This document shows, piece by piece, positions 47,140 to 59,039 of a DNA stretch of 64,000 nucleotides. Within the stretch, counting starts at the first letter, position 1; every line of letters starts with the position of its first letter. The DNA is from Dipteris shenzhenensis (taxonomy: Eukaryota; Polypodiophyta; Polypodiopsida; Gleicheniales), in NCBI GenBank assembly GCA_047967505.1, contig CM106539.1. One strand, 5' to 3'. A program made the position numbers and the translations under genes. The notes beneath the pieces were generated by a model, which did no database searches, was not told the origin of the DNA, and saw only the letters and a list, made by a program, of their open reading frames with translations.

Positions 47140-48003
47140 AATGGTATCAGAGCTTTAGGTTCTAGATCTAGCCTAGCCTAGCATTAGATGCTATCTCTAG
47201 TAGTTTCTCATCTTCTCCATTTTCCTTCTTCTTCCCAAAATCTTTGAGAGCTCTGTTCTCTGCCTACTAACAACCATTGCCCAAACCCTTTGAGCTACAA
47301 ACTCCTCACGTATGGGCGAACTTCCAGCTACAAGCAATTAGAGAAATTTTGACTGTATGTGCAATGCCAACACTCACACTCTCTGACAAAATTTCACGCA
47401 ATGCTGCCTCTGTACTTACCTATCTGCAAATTCCTCTGAGCCCGTGCTGGACAACACTGAGGGCAAGCTGCTGCTGAAATCTGAGCTCATTTGGACAAGA
47501 GATGGAGGAGAAAATGACGAAAAACCAGTTTGTCTTCTCAAATGGCGACCTGGCACAACATTGTGCCCCTCCTTGCTGGTAGCTCTTCTCTCGTATAAGG
47601 CCTTTCTTCTTGCATAAAAATCCCCTTGAATAGAGCTATGAGCTATGAGAATTGCACCCTCCAAGTTCTGGTCTCTGTTTTGGACAATTTTGACAAGGTT
47701 GTGAGTTTGATGCTACATTAGATGCTGCTTTAGCATTTCTGATGTTTTAAAGTGTTGAATAGCTTCAGTATAACTATGGCTACAGCTTTGCTTTAAGTTG
47801 CTATACCTGGATTTGCTTGGAATACTTTCATTTAGCCACCTCTATGAAGCATACAAGTGAAAGCATCATTTCCATTATGTTTTGTAGTATGGAATTTGGT
47901 TACAAGTCTTTGCTACACTAAATGCTTGTACTTTGAAGGATTATTTTTTGCTCATATTTTCACTTGTAAGGCACTAGACACTGCCCTCGGGTAAGACCTT
48001 ACC

Positions 48004-48405
48004 ATGGAAGCTAAGACCTTTTTTGAGAAGTTGGATGGAACTAGTTTCCATACTTGGCAAACAAAAGCCAAGTTTATGCTTATGAAAAAGAAGATATGGA
48101 ATGTTGTGAATGGAAAGAAGTCTACAAAAGAAAAAGCTAATTGGTTGATCAAAGACAAGAAGGCTCTTCCTATCATAGCTTTGGGATTAAGTGGCTCATA
48201 CTTTCACCACATTGATGAAGGGAAGTGCTTCAAATATATCTTGTTCCTTTGCCTACATTTGGAAAAGGGAATGTGTTATTCCATGAAGAACAACAAAGAG
48301 AATCAAGCATTTCTTATGAAGAAGGACTGCTTCAACAATAAAGCAAATCTGACTGAAGGAAGAACTCCATTAGCAAATGAAGAAAATGAAGACTATGCTT
48401 TTTAG
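48004..48405 (+). CDS. truncated copia gag-like protein of the non-autonomous element
   Basis: A 133-codon open frame begins MEAKTFFEKLDGTSFHTWQ and continues with TKAKFMLMKKKIWNVVNG and ALPIIALGLSGSYFHHID. This is the N-terminal DUF4219/UBN2-like copia gag start, closely similar in style to the gag at 647-961. After about residue 80 it leaves the gag consensus and ends with a Lys/Asn/Glu-rich tail; no CCHC knuckle. The intact frame in an element with 2 percent LTR divergence may be chance or may reflect use. An 850-nt leader separates it from the primer site. Confidence 0.7.
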   Translation: MEAKTFFEKLDGTSFHTWQTKAKFMLMKKKIWNVVNGKKSTKEKANWLIKDKKALPIIALGLSGSYFHHIDEGKCFKYILFLCLHLEKGMCYSMKNNKENQAFLMKKDCFNNKANLTEGRTPLANEENEDYAF

Positions 48406-48695
48406 GCACTTTGTCTTTTTGTTTATCATCACTTGGTCAAATTTTGAGGTTCTCTGCCTGGAGTAGTACTCCAAAAAGAATATGTTATGTAAATCACCTC
48501 TGGTCACCATATGATGTAGGCCATGTGATATGTGTTTTGACTATCCCATTTCTGTGAACCTCACACCCTTGGGAACCCTTGCTAGCATGAGATCCTAGCC
48601 ATAGATTAATCCTTGACCACCATGAGATGGCATGAGAAACTATGAGACTAGATGTATCCTTGACACTACAAGAGGCAACCCCTTGAGGGGGGGTT

Positions 48696-49039
48696 TGTTG
48701 GGGTAAGTATGATCAAGGGCTTGCTCTATGGTGCATGTGTGCATCTAGGGGAGTCACATGTGTGTTTGTGTGTGTTGTAAAGGCACATCAAGTGCTATGA
48801 TGTGTCTAGTGTGTGACCTAAGTGATGATGTAAGACAAAGGCAATCCCACTGATGTAGGGATTGATTCCCACTGATGTAGGGACTGATTGCCACTATGTA
48901 GGGAAGGTATTACCTTCTCCCCCTTTCTATAAGAGAGAGTCCTCTCTCTCACAATCATAATAGATATCTACCATCTTTCTTTCATTGTGCTCTCACACCT
49001 CTTGCAAGATGCATGTATTCTATCCTACGGGATCCTACA
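48696..49039 (+). repeat. 3' LTR of the non-autonomous element
   Basis: Same length as the 5' LTR, with seven substitutions and no indel. It directly follows a purine-rich tract and is followed by the TATAT target duplication. Confidence 0.95.
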
Positions 49040-49044
49040 TATAT

Positions 49045-49267
49045 ACACCTCCATTTGGGCATTAAAGTTTGGAAAAGTTTTAAGGATTTAAAAAAGATTG
49101 CATGCTTCAAAAAGGGGATATGGGTTGACAAAGTGGAGAACTAGCCTCTTTTGCTAATTCAAGGGGTTCAAGTTTGAGAATTCTCATACAAGAGTATAAG
49201 GGTTCTAGAAGTAGATCAAGTGTGGATGTAGAAGTAGTTTGCTAATAGAAGATAAGGGTTAGAGTAG

Positions 49268-49309
<42 letters not shown>

Positions 49310-49990
49310 CAAGAGATGGAGGGAAGATAGCAAGGCTTGAGGGTAGATTGAAAGAGTTGTAAGGTTTGCCATCACATGTTGATAGTGATGAGGTAGCATG
49401 CACACTAAAGTAAGAGTGTTCAAGAACACAAGGGTAGAGTGAACACACTACCCCAAAGAGTGTGGAATGCTTTGTATGATAGGATGTTTACACGTGGGCC
49501 ATGACACTCTCTATTCTCTCTCTAGGATGGTGATTACAAATGTGTTAAGATATTCTCCAACATCATGCTGGAATAGACAAATCATAAATCAAATATTAGA
49601 ACTAAAAGTTCTTAAACTCAAGGCACATCTAGAGTACAATATGAATATTTCATATTACTCTAACTCAAATGTGTGAAATATCACAAAAAGAAGAAATAAA
49701 TCGGATGCAACCATAGACAATTATTTCCCATAACAAAGGAAGGTAACCAAGATTAATGCCTTGATTTACTTCCACATTAGTGTTCATAATTGTGGTGAGA
49801 TTAACATTTTCCATATAGGGCCTACAATGCATGGTGGATGGAGTGCCGAATTTCAATATCCAAAACAAAATGCCGAAAGGTGATATTTTTAGAAACTAAC
49901 CTAGAATGAATTTCATAATTTATAAATTAATATATAGTAATGGAAGACTTAAAGGTGATTAGCTAAATGAAGTAACATCAAAAGGTGGAC
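49045..49990. other. unassigned, with (GA)n
   Basis: No gene is supported. It contains a (GA)n microsatellite at 49271-49304 and AT-rich DNA. Confidence 0.6.
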
Positions 49991-50001
49991 AATGGGACAA
50001 A

Positions 50002-50130
50002 GGACAATAGGTGAAGAAAATACCATGTAGAAGTAGTAGCTAGGGAATCTTATGATAGGTGAAGTAGTAGCTAGGACAATAGGTGAAGTAAATACCATGT
50101 AGAAGTAGTATCTAGGGAATCTTAGGATGC
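50002..50130. repeat. tandem duplication, about 72 bp
   Basis: The phrase GACAATAGGTGAAG...ATACCATGTAGAAGTAGTAKCTAGGGAATCTTA occurs at about 50002-50055 and 50073-50126. A second small direct repeat (GTGAGTTTWGG...AACCC) follows at 50216-50275. Confidence 0.8.
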
Positions 50131-50388
50131 TTCTTTGCAATAGACGACTTGAATGTTTTCAAGTCGAGTTATGAGAGCCCATGAGGAGTTGCAATTGACA
50201 ACGACAATGGTCTATGTGAGTTTTAGGGAAACCCGAAAAAAGTGGCATTGTCTAGGTGAGTTTAGGTAAACCCAAAAAAGGGCAAAATTTTGCAATAGGA
50301 GCTCACCTAGCGACGATTCAAAGCGTCCCAAAGCCCCTGAATGCTTTGAATTGCACCTATCCATTAGATGCACTCTTTGAAGCAATCG

Positions 50389-50868
50389 TGACATGCACAG
50401 AAACATAGTATGCATTTGCGTGCATGCACACACACATAAGGAACATGCATGCTTACACACATAGACACAACATGTACCCCCATGCACATGCATATTTTGT
50501 GTGTGACATGCACACAAACATAGTATGCATTTGCGCATATGCACACACACATAGGGAACATGCATGCTTACACACATAGACACAACATGTACCCACATAC
50601 ACATGCATATTTTATGTGTATGAGTGTGTGTGAGTGCGTGCATGCGTGTGTGTGTATGTGTGCACGCTCACACACACTTAGGGAACATGCATGCTTACAC
50701 ACATAGGCACAAGATGCACCCACATACACATGCATAATTTGTGTGTGTGTGTGTGTGTGTGTTCGTGCGTGCACACGCACTTGCACATGTGTGAACAAGG
50801 AACATGCATGCAAATGCACACATATATGACATGCACCCTCGCACATGCACACATGCACAAATGCATAT

Positions 50869-50937
<69 letters not shown>
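50389..50937. repeat. CA/GT-rich minisatellite, about 4 degenerate units, ending in (GT)n(GA)n
   Basis: Units of about 115-140 bp start near 50389, 50503, 50640 and 50765. They share AACATGCATGCTTACACACATAG and CACATGCATA words. The last passes into (GT)n (50870-50889) and (GA)n (50890-50937). The Cys/Val or His/Thr open frames on either strand are by-products. Confidence 0.85.
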
Positions 50938-50941
<4 letters not shown>

Positions 50942-52195
50942 AGGACATGTAAATTGAGTAAATTATTTGGTGGTCATAGTCAAAACGTACCCTCACCTTA
51001 TAAGTATTATGATATACTTGAGAATCAAAGAAAGGAGTTGATAAAACCTTATCCTAGAACCACCTTTATAGAAGTCCCACCATTCTAGTCTTTGCGCTTT
51101 GCATGTTAGTATTTGCGAAGTAAGGGTTTGCACTCATGATGACGATTGTCTTTAAGCAAATGAAGTATGCTACGGCTTTACTTCTTTTAAAATAAATAAA
51201 TAAAATAAAAGTGCCAAATTTGCTTCTTGAGTTGTGGTTGATCTAGAGACTATATGCTCCTATGGTTGAACATAACACATTGTAAGCATCCGATTCATAA
51301 CTTTCATGTCCGTGGAGGAATTTCTTTATCAAAGTCACATCAAAAGTCACATAATGTGGCCATTAAAGAGTTGAAAAATATTGCAAACTATAGGAAATGC
51401 TTTTTCCATAGTTGTTACGTATTTAATATTAGTAGATCATGCAATTTTTTGCATTTTGCTGTAAGGTTCAGACACTAGGTTTGATATGTACTCATAAATC
51501 ATTCTCTTTTCATATCTGGATGTAAGATATGATTAAGTAGTCTTATCATATGGGAACAAAATGATAGTACCATTTAAGTAATACAATGTAATATAATATC
51601 GCGTCATTCTTTATAATGTCATGTCATTAATCTCAGCCTAAAGTCAGATCTATAAATGGCATGTAACATCCACAACCTGGACAATGAACTATCAAGAAGT
51701 TTCCTTATTGGTAAAGAAAATATTGAGAAGTTATGTGGTCATATGAGTGTGTTACAACAATGTTCACATATATAATTAAGAGGATAATGAATGCACTCAA
51801 AAGTTGTTTTTTAATTTGTTGCATATATCATTTTCAACTTAATATCTCCATCTTGCTTTTAACACTATAGCATTGAGAATGACCATTTCTTGGATATTGT
51901 GATCCAATTGAGACTTGTGAGGCAGGCACCATGTGCATGATAGTGTAGCACACCTTTAAAGAAAAGAGGAGCCTAGTAATGTTGAGAGCCCATTATAACC
52001 TATAGACTATAGAGGATCAAATTGGGGTGGAGTAGTGAGAGGGTCGGTGCAAAAATGACATTGAACAAGTTGACGAAAGAAGATGGAATCCAAGGAGGTG
52101 GTGGTGGTAGTGGAGCTGATAGTGGTGGTGGGAATTGAGAACTGATTGATGGGATAGGTAAAAGGTTGGGGTTGAATACAAGGAATGAGGTACTC
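50938..52195. other. gene-free, AT-rich
   Basis: No coding region or known element could be supported on either strand. Confidence 0.55.
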
Positions 52196-52224
52196 ACGTG
52201 TGTGTGTGTGTCTGCGTGCATGCA

Positions 52225-52281
<57 letters not shown>

Positions 52282-52428
52282 TATCTTTTAAAATCATAGC
52301 ACATACCCAACCCTCCTCATTTGGAGCATATTGTGAGGCATTCAAAACACACACATGCATGCACGCATGCATTAGCATGCACAAGCACAAACCAAGGCTC
52401 CTCTTAGCACAATAAACTCATGTGTGCA

Positions 52429-52491
<63 letters not shown>

Positions 52492-53010
52492 TATAATCAC
52501 AAACTTCATTTTTCTAAGTAATTTTTTCAAAAAGAAAACACTCTAGTTCACCTTGAAACACTTCACCTTTGCAAATGTTACCTCTAAATTCCTCCTCTAC
52601 TTTCTCACTTTTGCCACTAGAATTCTAAAACCATGTGTTACAAGGTCACTAGGATTATTTTAACACCATGCATATGCAAGTTGACCACTCAATGCTTGTC
52701 AAACTTAAAAAATAATTAGAGGTTGTCTTTTGTGCACTCAACAAGCTCACACATATGCGTGAGGTTTTGGTAGTGTATATTGACTCTTTAGAGGTCTACC
52801 TAGCTTGTTGCTAAAATTATAGCTCCATGGGTTGAATACATCTTTGACTTGTCTTGATGATGGTGAACTTTCTCTAGTGTTGTTGGTTTGTGACCAATTA
52901 TTTGCTAGCCAGAAGTTTATCCAAGTGATAGAGAGAGAGAGGGAGAGAGAGATCTTAACAAACCAAGAGAGCATGCTAACTAACCAACACACACACACAC
53001 ACACACAAAA
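52196..53010. repeat. compound microsatellites (GT)n(GA)n and (GA)n...(CA)n
   Basis: (GT)n then (GA)n at 52199-52277, again at 52424-52487, then a (GA)n at 52929-52951 and (CA)n at 52988-53006. The DNA between them has no gene signal. Confidence 0.9.
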
Positions 53011-53235
53011 AAAAGATAAAGATGGGTATTGATGCATGCACACCTACACACTTGGAAACCACATTCACTCACTCACTCAAATGATTGACTTTTTGGCCTA
53101 CCCTCTAGGTAGCCTTAGCAACAATGCAATTTTGGGAAAGCAAAAATTAGGCATTTTTTGAATTTTTTGGAAGTGTATTTTCCTATTGGCTCTTCTTCAT
53201 TGGACTTCAATGGAGACTTTAAAGTGGTTTGACTT

Positions 53236-53345
53236 TCTCTCTCTCTCTCTCTCTTCCCTTCTTTATCTCCTCAAGTCTTCTTACAGAGGATCTCCACCTT
53301 TTCTCCCACACCCTCCCTTCTCTCTCTCTCTCTCTCTCTCTCCCC
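53236..53345. repeat. (CT)n microsatellite blocks
   Basis: Two CT runs (about 53238-53253 and 53319-53343) with pyrimidine-rich DNA between. The stretch from here to 53990 has a short repeated phrase GGTAAGGCTTCATGTGAT (53769-53824) and no gene. Confidence 0.85.
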
Positions 53346-53989
53346 TTTATCTCCTCCCTCGACACCATTTCCAGTGGATTCCTTTTTGTTTACTTTTTTA
53401 ATCTTGGGCAAGCCTTATGAATGATTGAACATCATTCTCCTTGTTATTTCATCTTTTATGAGAGATCGAAGACGCATTGCTCATTTATATTAGATTAAAG
53501 CTGGACAAGCTCATGGTTCGTGTTCTCAGCTTGCTTCATGGCGCAGACTAGTTAGAGATGGAGAGCTTGCTATACATTACTCGGATCGCATCAAACTCTT
53601 GGATTCTTGGACGAGAAACGGAACTAGCTTGCAAAGCTATGATTGAATCAAATGGAAAATGGATGTAGTTTGGATCACTTAGATTGAATGGGGTGTGGAA
53701 TGTGGTAATTTGACTCTTCCAATAATTTCCGACGTTTGATCTAGAAGGAAAGAGAATGGATTGAAGATGGTAAGGCTTCATGTGATGAGTTCGATTAGAA
53801 GGCTTCATGGTAAGGCTTCATGTGATCAGTCCGGTAAGGCTGCATGAATTTGAATTGAAGATGAGACAAGTGTGTAAACGAATTAAACTCGACTACTTGG
53901 TGGGCAAAAGTCTCTACTAAGATTTTGGAGGAGAGATGAGCTAAGTATTGCAAGGCATGAGAGTTTCATTTCTCATCGAAGATTAGATG

Positions 53990-54420
53990 GAAATCCATTT
54001 GAGCTTAGTGCAATCGGAAGGATGTATGGTTAATGACAACACAAACTAGCACCTTGAATCCAAATCCATAAGCTTAATGCATCCCATTTGAGCTTAATGC
54101 GTTCGGAAGGAGGTACAGTGGAAGCAAGATGACAATACAAACTAGCTCACCTTGAATCCAATCTGAAGAATGAATCCATGAGCTTAATTGCAATCCATCT
54201 GAGCGATTGAACGATGTACAGTGAAGCAAGATGACAACAGTTGAAACCAATCTGAAGAATGAATCCATGAGCTTAATGCAATCGGAACGATGTATAGTGA
54301 AGCAAGGTGACAACACAAACTAGCACACCGTGAATCCAATCTGAATGAGGAAGAAGCTTCGAAAAAGCAAGATGAGAACACAGGCTAGCATCTTGAATTC
54401 AATCTGAAAGAGCAAATGCT
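53990..54420. repeat. degenerate tandem repeats upstream of the F-box gene
   Basis: Four or more copies of a cassette containing GAATCCAATCTGAAGAATGA, ATCCATGAGCTTAATGCAAT and GTACAGTGAAGCAAGATGAC are arranged in tandem with variable deletions. Open frames in it are not conserved between units. Confidence 0.8.
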
Positions 54421-54452
54421 TCTTGCATTCGACTTATTACAGAACAGAGGTA

Positions 54453-54785
54453 GTGCACTGTTCACAGTCCAAGAGCCTGCTGTCAGATCGACATGGCAGC
54501 AGCAGAAAATGCAGAGAACTCTCACAACAACAGGAGGAGATTCGAGCAACAAGACGTGTTGTCAATGGTGGTGGTGCACTGTTCAAAGTCCAAATAGAGC
54601 CTGCTGTCCGATCGATGGCAGCAGCAGAAAACGCAGAGAATTCTCACAACAACAGAAGTAGATTTGAGCAACAAGACATGCTGTCAATGGTGGTTGTGTA
54701 CTGTTCACTGTCCAAGAGCCTGCTGTCCGATCGCTGGCAGCAGCAAGAAAACGCAGCGACCTCTCACAACAGGAGCAGATTCAGT
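54453..54785. repeat. 121-bp tandem repeat, about 2.7 copies
   Basis: Units start at 54453, 54574 and 54696, each opening GTGYACTGTTCAMWGTCC and containing GCCTGCTGTC, GGCAGCAGCAG and CTCACAACA. High similarity indicates recent duplication. It lies about 1.4 kb upstream of the F-box start codon. Confidence 0.92.
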
Positions 54786-55712
54786 CGTTCGCAGTGTCCA
54801 TCAATCATCACGGCAGCAGGGACGAGGACGACTTGCCAGAAGAGGGTCGAACTCACACCTCCATCGCCATCGCCATCGCCAGGATGGCTCTGCAGAAGCA
54901 GGTCGGACCTCAGAGCAGTGCAAGAGAAAGAAAGACGCGAGGACATGGCGACTGTAGGTGGAGCAGTGATGGACGATGGCTATGGCAGAAAGCCATCTCT
55001 TCATCCCCCTCATCCACTTCTTGCTCAAGCTTGGCTATGGCGGTAACATCGAGCTGTCCGGCTTTGGCTATGGCGGCAAGATCGAGCTTTTGAGCTAGCT
55101 TTCGAGCTTTGGCTATGGCGCCCTCTTGCGTGCTTATCCTCGCTTTACGCACTGTGTGTCCTTCGTCGTGGTCCTCGCAAGCCTCCAATATCGCCAGCTT
55201 CGAGACTCAGGAGGAGCTGCTGCTGCCATAGTTTCCAGCTCCTCTGATCCTTCCGTGCTGCTGTGTCGTAAAATCCTGCTGCCCCAGCGCTCGGCAAGCT
55301 GCCGCCGCTCAGAAAGCATCTTGCCCATCGCGCTGCATTGCACTCTTTACCATGTTGCCGTCTTTTCTCTGTTTGGGTTGGTTGCTTGGCTTCCAATCGT
55401 CGCGGAGCTTCGCTCATGCCGACAGAGGACGCTAACTGCGCTTCAGTACCATTCGTGGCTGGCGAATGACGCTTTAGCAAGCTCGTTGGTGGCGAGGTAG
55501 CAGTGAGGACCAGTCGAGCGAGCACTTTCGTTCGGAATTGGCGTTGCCCATTATGGTGTACAACGCCATGGTGAAGCGAAGTAGCATCTCCAAACAGTGC
55601 GCGAAGCGTACTCAACGGCCTTGAGCAGCAAGCTCCGTCACTCCGTGCAGTTTGGACGAAGCTCTCGTGGTCTGAATAAGAATAATCTTTGCCGAGCGTC
55701 CTAGGCTCTCAG
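54786..55712. other. GC-richer 5' flank of the F-box gene
   Basis: Base composition shifts to GC-rich compared with the transposon DNA around it. It contains a (CCATCG)n hexamer run (54861-54880) and repeated GGCTATGGCG phrases (54978, 55034, 55064 and 55111). The several overlapping open frames look like composition effects. This is probably the promoter and leader of the gene that starts at 56166; no TATA box is assigned. Confidence 0.5.
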
Positions 55713-56030
55713 GAACACAGTCAAAGCGAGCATCATCGCTCCGCCGAAGTCAGCTAGCGACGCAGCTGGGATCGTCAGATTCGTCACAATCGTCAGCACG
55801 ATCCTGCTTTTTCCTCTGCGGCATCTGCCGAAGCAGCGACGCAAGGTTGGTGGAATTGAAGATCCTCAATCAAGAACACAGTCAAAGCGAGCATCATCGA
55901 TGATCGCTCCGCCTAAAGTCAGCTAACGACGCAACAGCGGATCGTCTCAATCGTCAGCGCGATCCTGCTTTCCTCTGTGGCATCTGCCGAACCATCGATG
56001 CAAAAATCAGAGGAATTGAAGCTCCTCAAG
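55713..56030. repeat. 161-bp tandem duplication in the 5' leader region of the F-box gene
   Basis: Copies at 55713-55873 and 55874-56030 share GAACACAGTCAAAGCGAGCATCATCG, CAATCGTCAGC and CGATCCTGCTTT in order, with small indels. They lie 140-450 bp before the start codon, so they may be part of the 5' UTR. Confidence 0.9.
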
Positions 56031-56165
56031 CTTGCTGCGATCCTCACAAAAATCAAGACGATGCTGCTTTCCTCTTAAGCAGTACTCTACTACTCAACAC
56101 CAGAGCCTCATCCCAATCGCCATCCAGGAAGGAACGACAGCAGAAATCTTCGGGCTAACGCGTAT

Positions 56166-57988
56166 ATGAGAGGAAGAGAGGAAGAGTCAACCTCTTCGTT
56201 CTTAGAAGACGTGCTGGAGCATGTCTTGAAGTTCGTCACATCAACCAAGGATCGGAACAATGTGTCGCTCGTATGCAAAGCCTGGTGCAGGGTGGAAGCA
56301 GACAGCAGACGTCATGTCTTCATTGGTAACTGCTATGCAGTGTCGCCGGAAAGGGTCACCAAGCGTTTCCCAAAGCTCACCTCAGTCACCCTCAAAGGCA
56401 AGCCTCGCTTCGATGATTTCGACCTTCTGCCCAGTAACTGGGGAGCGCATGCTCTTCCTTGGATTCTTGCCTTCTGTGAATCTTGCCCCTCTCTTGAAGA
56501 ACTCCGACTCAAGCGTATGACTGTATGTGACGAGAGCCTGGGAAGAATTGCGCACCATCTCACCAACTTCAAGAGTTTGGCCCTTACCACTTGTGATGGC
56601 TTCAGCGCGGAAGGGCTTGCCTTCATTGCCAGACATTGCAAGTACGTCATGTTGTTTACGACTAGGCTCTTTCTGAGCTTTCCTAAGTAGATAATCGTCG
56701 TCGAGGAAATCGTTCAACCGATGTTCATGCGCAAATTGATAAAACGTGTGTGATTCTGAATGTGCGTTTGTTTTATCTATTGATCACAGATTGATCATTA
56801 TTGGTGATTGTTTGCTTTATCTGGGTGGATTTGCTCATACGATGGTTCTTAGTTCAATGTTTCACAACGTCCTACAATCTGGCTATCTCAACTGCCTGAA
56901 ATTGTTAAAGATTATAACACTTATTTCTTGGTGACAACTGTGAATTCATCAGGCACGAGCGATTTGAAGCAAATTGATAAACGTGTGATTCTGAATGTGC
57001 GTTTGTTTTATCTATTTGATCACAGATTGATCATAATTGGTGATTGTTTGCTTTATCTGGGTGGATTTGATGGTTCTTAGTTCAATGTTTCACAACGTCC
57101 TACAATATGGCTATCTTAACTGCCTGAAATTGTTAAAGATTATGACAATTGTTTCTTGGTGACAACGGTGAATTCATCAGGCACGAGCGATTTGAAGCCT
57201 GTATGGTGGTCACTGGTGTACTGTTACACATCACCCCCTCACATTTGTGATACAAGATTATATGTCGTTGGTCTCTTCATTTCGGTTATTGTAATCTGCA
57301 CATTATCTTTACATATCTCCATATTTCATTGGCTGAATTCATTTGTTTCGAAACCATGACACCCTCTGTTAGACGAAGTTTGAATGCATTAAGAGAAAGC
57401 TTGTGGTTATTGGGTATGGAAAGCAGATGTTCTCTTTTCCCTGCATGAGGTATAACCTTCCTGCTTATGCTTGAAGTTTTTTGGACGTTTGGCAGGTTAT
57501 TGAGATGTCTCGATCTCACAGAGAATAAAGTGGTTGACTTATCCGGATCTTGGTTGGATTGCTTTCCAGAGGCGTGCACTTCGCTTGTGTCACTTAATCT
57601 TGAGACCGTACAGAGTGAACTGGATTTTGAGGCTCTAGAAAGCCTTGTCAACAGGTGTACCGTTCTCAAAACCCTCAAATTGAACAGGTCAATATCATTA
57701 GTACAGCTCCAGGGGCTGCTTTGTAGAGCGACCCAGTTAGTTGAGCTTGGGACTGGCTCTTTCTCGCAACAGATCATGTCTGAAGACTTAGTAAGGTTAC
57801 AGACTTCTTTCAGCAACTGCAGTTATCTAACGTCTTTGTCAGGGTTCTGGGAGTTGGCACCAGGTCATCTACCGATCATCTACCCAGTGTGCAAAAACTT
57901 GATTTCTTTGAATCTGAGCTACACAGTCGTAAATGACACGGAGTTGGCTGAACTTGCTAGTCAATGCCAGAATCTTCAACGCCTGTGG
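56166..57988 (+). CDS. TIR1/AFB-type auxin-receptor F-box protein, exons 1-2 (3' exon not in window)
   Basis: Exon 1 (56166-56641, donor GTACGT) and exon 2 (57496-57988, acceptor TTTGGCAG, donor GTAAGT) join in phase to give 323 residues. Residues 8-50 form the F-box (FLEDVLEHVLKFV, DRNNVSLVCKAW); RRHVFIGNCYAVSP is a TIR1/AFB hallmark. KGKPRF and LRLKRM match positions that contact InsP6 in TIR1. Leucine-rich repeats follow, ending at NLQRLW, the place of the second intron in known TIR1/AFB genes. These proteins bind auxin and Aux/IAA substrates within an SCF ubiquitin ligase in the nucleus. Full proteins are about 570-600 residues, so nearly half, including much of the hormone pocket, is missing. 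From 57989 on I see intron-like sequence, then LINEs. The gene is either TE-expanded or truncated. Confidence 0.93.
56731..57196. repeat. tandem duplication inside intron 1 of the F-box gene (238 + 228 bp)
   Basis: Copies at 56731-56968 and 56969-57196 share GCAAATTGATAAA at the start and GGCACGAGCGATTTGAA at the end, with a few indels. It falls wholly between the exon 1 donor and the exon 2 acceptor, so it does not alter coding. Confidence 0.95.
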
Positions 57989-59039
57989 GTAAGTGCTTGT
58001 CCCTGCTCTTATCAGGGTTCAATAGCCCATCTAAAGCGTAAATTGATTTATTTTTTCTTAATGATTGCTCGCTTATCGTTTATGTTCCTGGATTTGCACA
58101 GTGCCATAGTGCTTGTGACTGCTTGTGTTTTCACGTATATGTATTCATACTACGTCACACGTATTATATATAAAATCGAAGACTTTACTAGTGTTTCAAT
58201 CGTGCTTAGTCTAGTTCTATACAACTTCCCAAAAAACAGTGGAGCTCATCCTCACAAAACCACACAAGAGAGTCCTTGGTAATAGTCTTTTCAACATGGA
58301 AATGCATAGCAACCAATTGGTCGATGCCTCCGAATGATGTTTCGCAAGTGTTTCGGATGTGCCCTTGGTAAGTTCTGAGACTCTGAAAGCTACACGTCCC
58401 TATTTTCAGGTCCCCAGCCCCTTTGAATCTTGAAATAAAATGTATTACATCTCAGCAATGAAAAAGGAATGGGAAGGGAAACACTGGCCCCAAACCGTAG
58501 GTTACAAAATCATGAAATGGAGAACTCCTATCCTCGGGATGGAGATCACTGCCCACCTGGATATGAGGAGGACAGGGGGCAATAGATCTGGGGGTGGTAG
58601 ATTTATGAATCAGGGTTTGGATGGGTGCGGCAGGCCTTAGTCTGAGGGAGGCAGCAGGTGCCTGTAGGCCGCACTTGCAGCAGTTTTTGTATGCATGTGG
58701 AGGGCTGCATAAGGCCCTGCCATGGGCAGTTTATAGGCCAGAACAGATGGCTGACCAGTCTCCCTTTTATGGTTGACAGGCTGGTCTTTTAGGTCAGATG
58801 AAACAGACCCTGGATCAGCCAGATCTACAGACCAGGTCGGCCTAGTCTGTGCCCTCCCAGCCCTATATAAGGGCCCTCTTAGGGCATCCCAATGAGAAAC
58901 TTTTGCAAGGCATACAGGAATCCTAACAGAGCCTTTGCCATTCATATCTCAGTTTCTGGTGACCGTCCTTGGCTGTAGTACACCAGATGCTTGCTGCCCT
59001 CTCTTGAGCTCTTTTCTTTTAATTGAAAGTGTTTTGCTC
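57989..59039. other. intron-like sequence after exon 2 of the F-box gene
   Basis: Begins with a GTAAGT donor. Open frames (57989-58282 and 58440-58640) lack F-box/LRR signal. It is presumably intron 2, continuing into the LINE insertions. I see no exon 3. Confidence 0.55.

Larger units (their letters stand above)
46796..49039 (+). mobile_element. complete non-autonomous copia-derived LTR element, 2244 bp
   Basis: 344-bp LTRs (46796-47139 and 48696-49039) begin TGTTGGGG and end CCTACA. The exact target duplication TATAT flanks it (46791-46795 and 49040-49044). A perfect primer site TGGTATCAGAGC is at 47142-47153, and a polypurine run (GAGGGGGGG) precedes the 3' LTR. The 1.56-kb interior has only a long leader and a truncated gag; pol is absent. 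The LTRs differ at 7 of 344 positions by hand count. It would depend on an autonomous copia for replication proteins. Confidence 0.95.

Noticed and set aside
50389-50760. CRISPR-like spaced repeats
   Set aside because: Units are degenerate, long and joined without unique spacers, in plant DNA; a minisatellite.
50212-50866. His/Thr/Cys-rich open frames
   Set aside because: By-products of a CA/GT minisatellite present on both strands.
54423-55615. Several 80-200-residue frames upstream of the F-box gene
   Set aside because: They lie in tandem repeats and GC-rich leader DNA, overlap on both strands, and show no domain.
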